Assembly (NCBI GenBank): GCA_964481655.1
Contig: CAYZVO010000006.1
Span: forward strand, 1-64,000
Origin: CALDOK01 sp964481655
Lineage (GTDB): Bacteria > Myxococcota_A > UBA796 > JAFGLY01
DNA length: 64,000 bases
Direction of reading: 5' to 3'
Shown: piece by piece, positions 62,550 to 64,000 of the stretch
How positions within the stretch are numbered: the first letter of the stretch is position 1
How the letters are laid out: each line of letters starts with the position of its first letter
The notes under the pieces: model-generated
Database searches by the model: none
Told to the model about the DNA's origin: nothing
Seen by the model: only the letters and a program-made list of their open reading frames with translations
Made by a program: the position numbers and the translations under genes

Positions 62550-64000
62550 CTAGAACTTGCGGCCCGCGCTGCGGCTGCGGCTGCGGGTCTTGCGCCCGGA
62601 GGATCGACTGCGGGAGCGCCCGAAGGAGCCGCCGGACGAGCGCCTGCTGGAGGAGGATCGGCGGCTGGAGCTTCCGAAGCTCGAGAAGCTCGAGCGGCTG
62701 CTGCTCGACGAGCTGGACGACCGTCGGATCTCCCGGCGCATCCGCTCGATCTCGTCCCGCTCACGCTGGGCGCGGCGCTCGGCCTCGCGCCGGCGGCGCT
62801 CTTCGGCGCGGCGGATGGCCTCGAGGCGGGCCTGCTCAGCGCGCCAGGCGGTGCGGGCGGCGACCACGCCGGTGTTCCAGGTGCTCAAGATCTCCCGGGC
62901 GCGGTCGCGTCGGGTCGCCCAGTCGGTGGGCACGCCGGAGCTCCAGTCCCGCTCGAGGGCGGTGCGCAGCCCGTCGCCCTCGCCGAGGCGAGAGGGATCG
63001 CCGAACACTCCGAAGCGGCCCAGCTCCGCCAGCCGGGAATCCCGAGCTTCCTTCAACGAGGCGAAGAGCTCCTGAGCCTCCCGACGGGCGGCCTCGAGCT
63101 TGGCCAGCACCGCGGTGAGCTCGGCCAGGTCGCGGATGGCCTCGCCGTGCTCGTCCAGGGATCGCTGGGCCGAGGCCTCGGCCGCGACGTGGCGCCCCTC
63201 GTCGAGCTGGGCCCGGGCCGTCGCCGCGGCCGTCCGGCACTGGGCGAGGTCTTCGCTGGCCTCGCCGATCTCGGTCCAGGCCCCATGCAGGGAGGCCAGA
63301 TCGTGCTCACCCGCAAGCGCCTGGGCCCGCGCCGTGGCGCGCTCGAGCTCCAGCTCCAGCTCGGCGAGCCGATCCGCGGCCCGCTTCACCAGCCCGGGCG
63401 CGGCCTCCACCGACGCCAACAGCCGCTGCTTGCGGTCCACCAGCTCATCGCAGGCGTCGTCCAGCGCGTCCAGCGCCGCGTGGAAGGCCTCGGCATCGGG
63501 GTCCTCGTCCCCCATGGCGATGGCGCGGACGCGCTGCAGAGCATCCTCGGCCCGCTCCCGCGCGGGCGCAGGATCCCGCTCCGGGTCGTCGATCACGGTC
63601 TCGAGACCCTCGACCGAGGGCTCCTGGGCTTGCTGCCAGACCGACGCGGCCTGCTCGAGCCCCAGCACCACCGCCAGCACCAGCTCCTCGAGCTCGTCGT
63701 CAAGCTCGATGGTCTCTTCGAGGGCGTCCAGGTAGTCCACCGGGTCTTCCCGGCGCTGGGCGTCCAGCCGCTCCCAGGCGGCCTCGGGGTCCTCGAGCAG
63801 CGGGTGTTCCTCGACCCAGGCGTGGGGCAGGCCCGCCTCGTCCAGGGCGGCCAGCATGGCATCGAGGTCATCGCGGGGCAGGTCTTGCTCTGCCTTGTGC
63901 AGCGAGGCCTCCACGGCGTCCAGCAGCCGCTGCCAGCCCTGCTTGGCGCTGCCGAAGCGCTCCTCGAGGCCCTGCATGAAGGCCGCGGGCTCCACCTCGA
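62550..64000 (-). CDS. Coiled-coil protein with arginine/serine-rich tail (5' end outside window)
   Basis: The frame is open to the right edge, so the true start may lie beyond; the first possible start inside is a GTG at 63995, giving 481 residues. Most of the protein is acidic alpha-helical coiled coil (RLAELELELERATARAQALA, KLEAARREAQELFASLKEAR). Then comes a basic helix (EAIRRAEERRRREAERRAQR). The last ~60 residues are almost entirely Ser, Arg and Gly (RRSSSSSSSSRSSFSSFGSS and on to SRSRSAGRKF), strongly basic and disordered, like eukaryotic RS domains. It has no signal peptide in the visible part. Binding of RNA, DNA or polyphosphate by the tail is a reasonable guess, not shown. Confidence 0.75.
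   Translation of the reverse strand, partial: EVEPAAFMQGLEERFGSAKQGWQRLLDAVEASLHKAEQDLPRDDLDAMLAALDEAGLPHAWVEEHPLLEDPEAAWERLDAQRREDPVDYLDALEETIELDDELEELVLAVVLGLEQAASVWQQAQEPSVEGLETVIDDPERDPAPARERAEDALQRVRAIAMGDEDPDAEAFHAALDALDDACDELVDRKQRLLASVEAAPGLVKRAADRLAELELELERATARAQALAGEHDLASLHGAWTEIGEASEDLAQCRTAAATARAQLDEGRHVAAEASAQRSLDEHGEAIRDLAELTAVLAKLEAARREAQELFASLKEARDSRLAELGRFGVFGDPSRLGEGDGLRTALERDWSSGVPTDWATRRDRAREILSTWNTGVVAARTAWRAEQARLEAIRRAEERRRREAERRAQRERDEIERMRREIRRSSSSSSSSRSSFSSFGSSSRRSSSSRRSSGGSFGRSRSRSSGRKTRSRSRSAGRKF

Overview
The window is about 64 kb of very GC-rich, tightly packed bacterial DNA. No gene-free stretch exceeds 300 bases; the longest, 57368-57642, is 275. Protein content points to a member of the Myxococcota (former Deltaproteobacteria), probably known only from environmental sequence. 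Signs are a WD40 serine/threonine kinase with a DWG motif, about fourteen lipoproteins (several with Asp/Thr/Pro-rich tethers), thrombospondin type 3 repeat proteins, and C-termini of the MYXO-CTERM kind (Cys, hydrophobic helix, Arg cluster). I saw no tRNA, rRNA, CRISPR array, transposase or prophage gene. The lineage call is inference.

Layout. 1-3.6 kb: two right-handed beta-helix lipoproteins. 3.5-7.7 kb: WD40 Ser/Thr kinase. 7.8-9.2 kb: exported thioredoxin-like protein, ECF sigma factor and zinc-binding anti-sigma factor. 9.2-10 kb: a lipoprotein with a paralog at 39-40 kb. 10.0-19.2 kb: a single 3055-residue lipid-PKS-NRPS megasynthase. 19.2-21.8 kb: two DCLGEIL-type exported proteins around a conserved hypothetical gene. 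21.1-29.7 kb: a minus-strand operon whose core is a duplicated pair (OmpA-like barrel protein plus TSP3/MYXO-CTERM protein), with its six downstream cistrons joined by 4-base overlaps. 29.7-31.3 kb: PHP phosphoesterase and YceI lipoprotein. 31.5-36.4 kb: PAS/GAF histidine kinase, small barrel protein and a seven-bladed FG-GAP lipoprotein. 36.4-43 kb: mostly uncharacterised cell-surface and zinc-ribbon proteins. 43.1-51 kb: lamin-tail-domain lipoprotein, HELAH membrane protein and thioester alpha-2-macroglobulin. 51.2-55.5 kb: lipoproteins, a lone short flagellin, and a MerR regulator coupled to a VWA protein. 55.5-60.2 kb: deacetylase-like lipoprotein, two acyltransferases and two unknowns. 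60.2-64 kb: tandem HEWG paralogs and a coiled-coil protein with an RS-rich tail that runs off the window.

The most unusual object is the megasynthase, read as FAAL-ACP-KS-KR-ACP-C-A-PCP-C-reductase. The last ~300 residues do not look like an NRPS thioesterase or SDR-type reductase. They resemble cyanobacterial fatty acyl-ACP reductase (AAR), including the position of its catalytic Cys. This suggests a one-gene route to a reduced lipo-amino acid product such as an aldehyde. The PKS module has no acyltransferase, and the adenylation domain has lost the Asp that normally anchors an alpha-amino group.

Two otherwise well-preserved repeat-rich genes carry in-frame stops, TAA at 25223-25225 and TAG at 46007-46009. 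Repeat register implies GAN-to-TAN changes. The kinase N-terminus also shows a probable frameshift. Whether these are real lesions or assembly errors cannot be decided from sequence alone.
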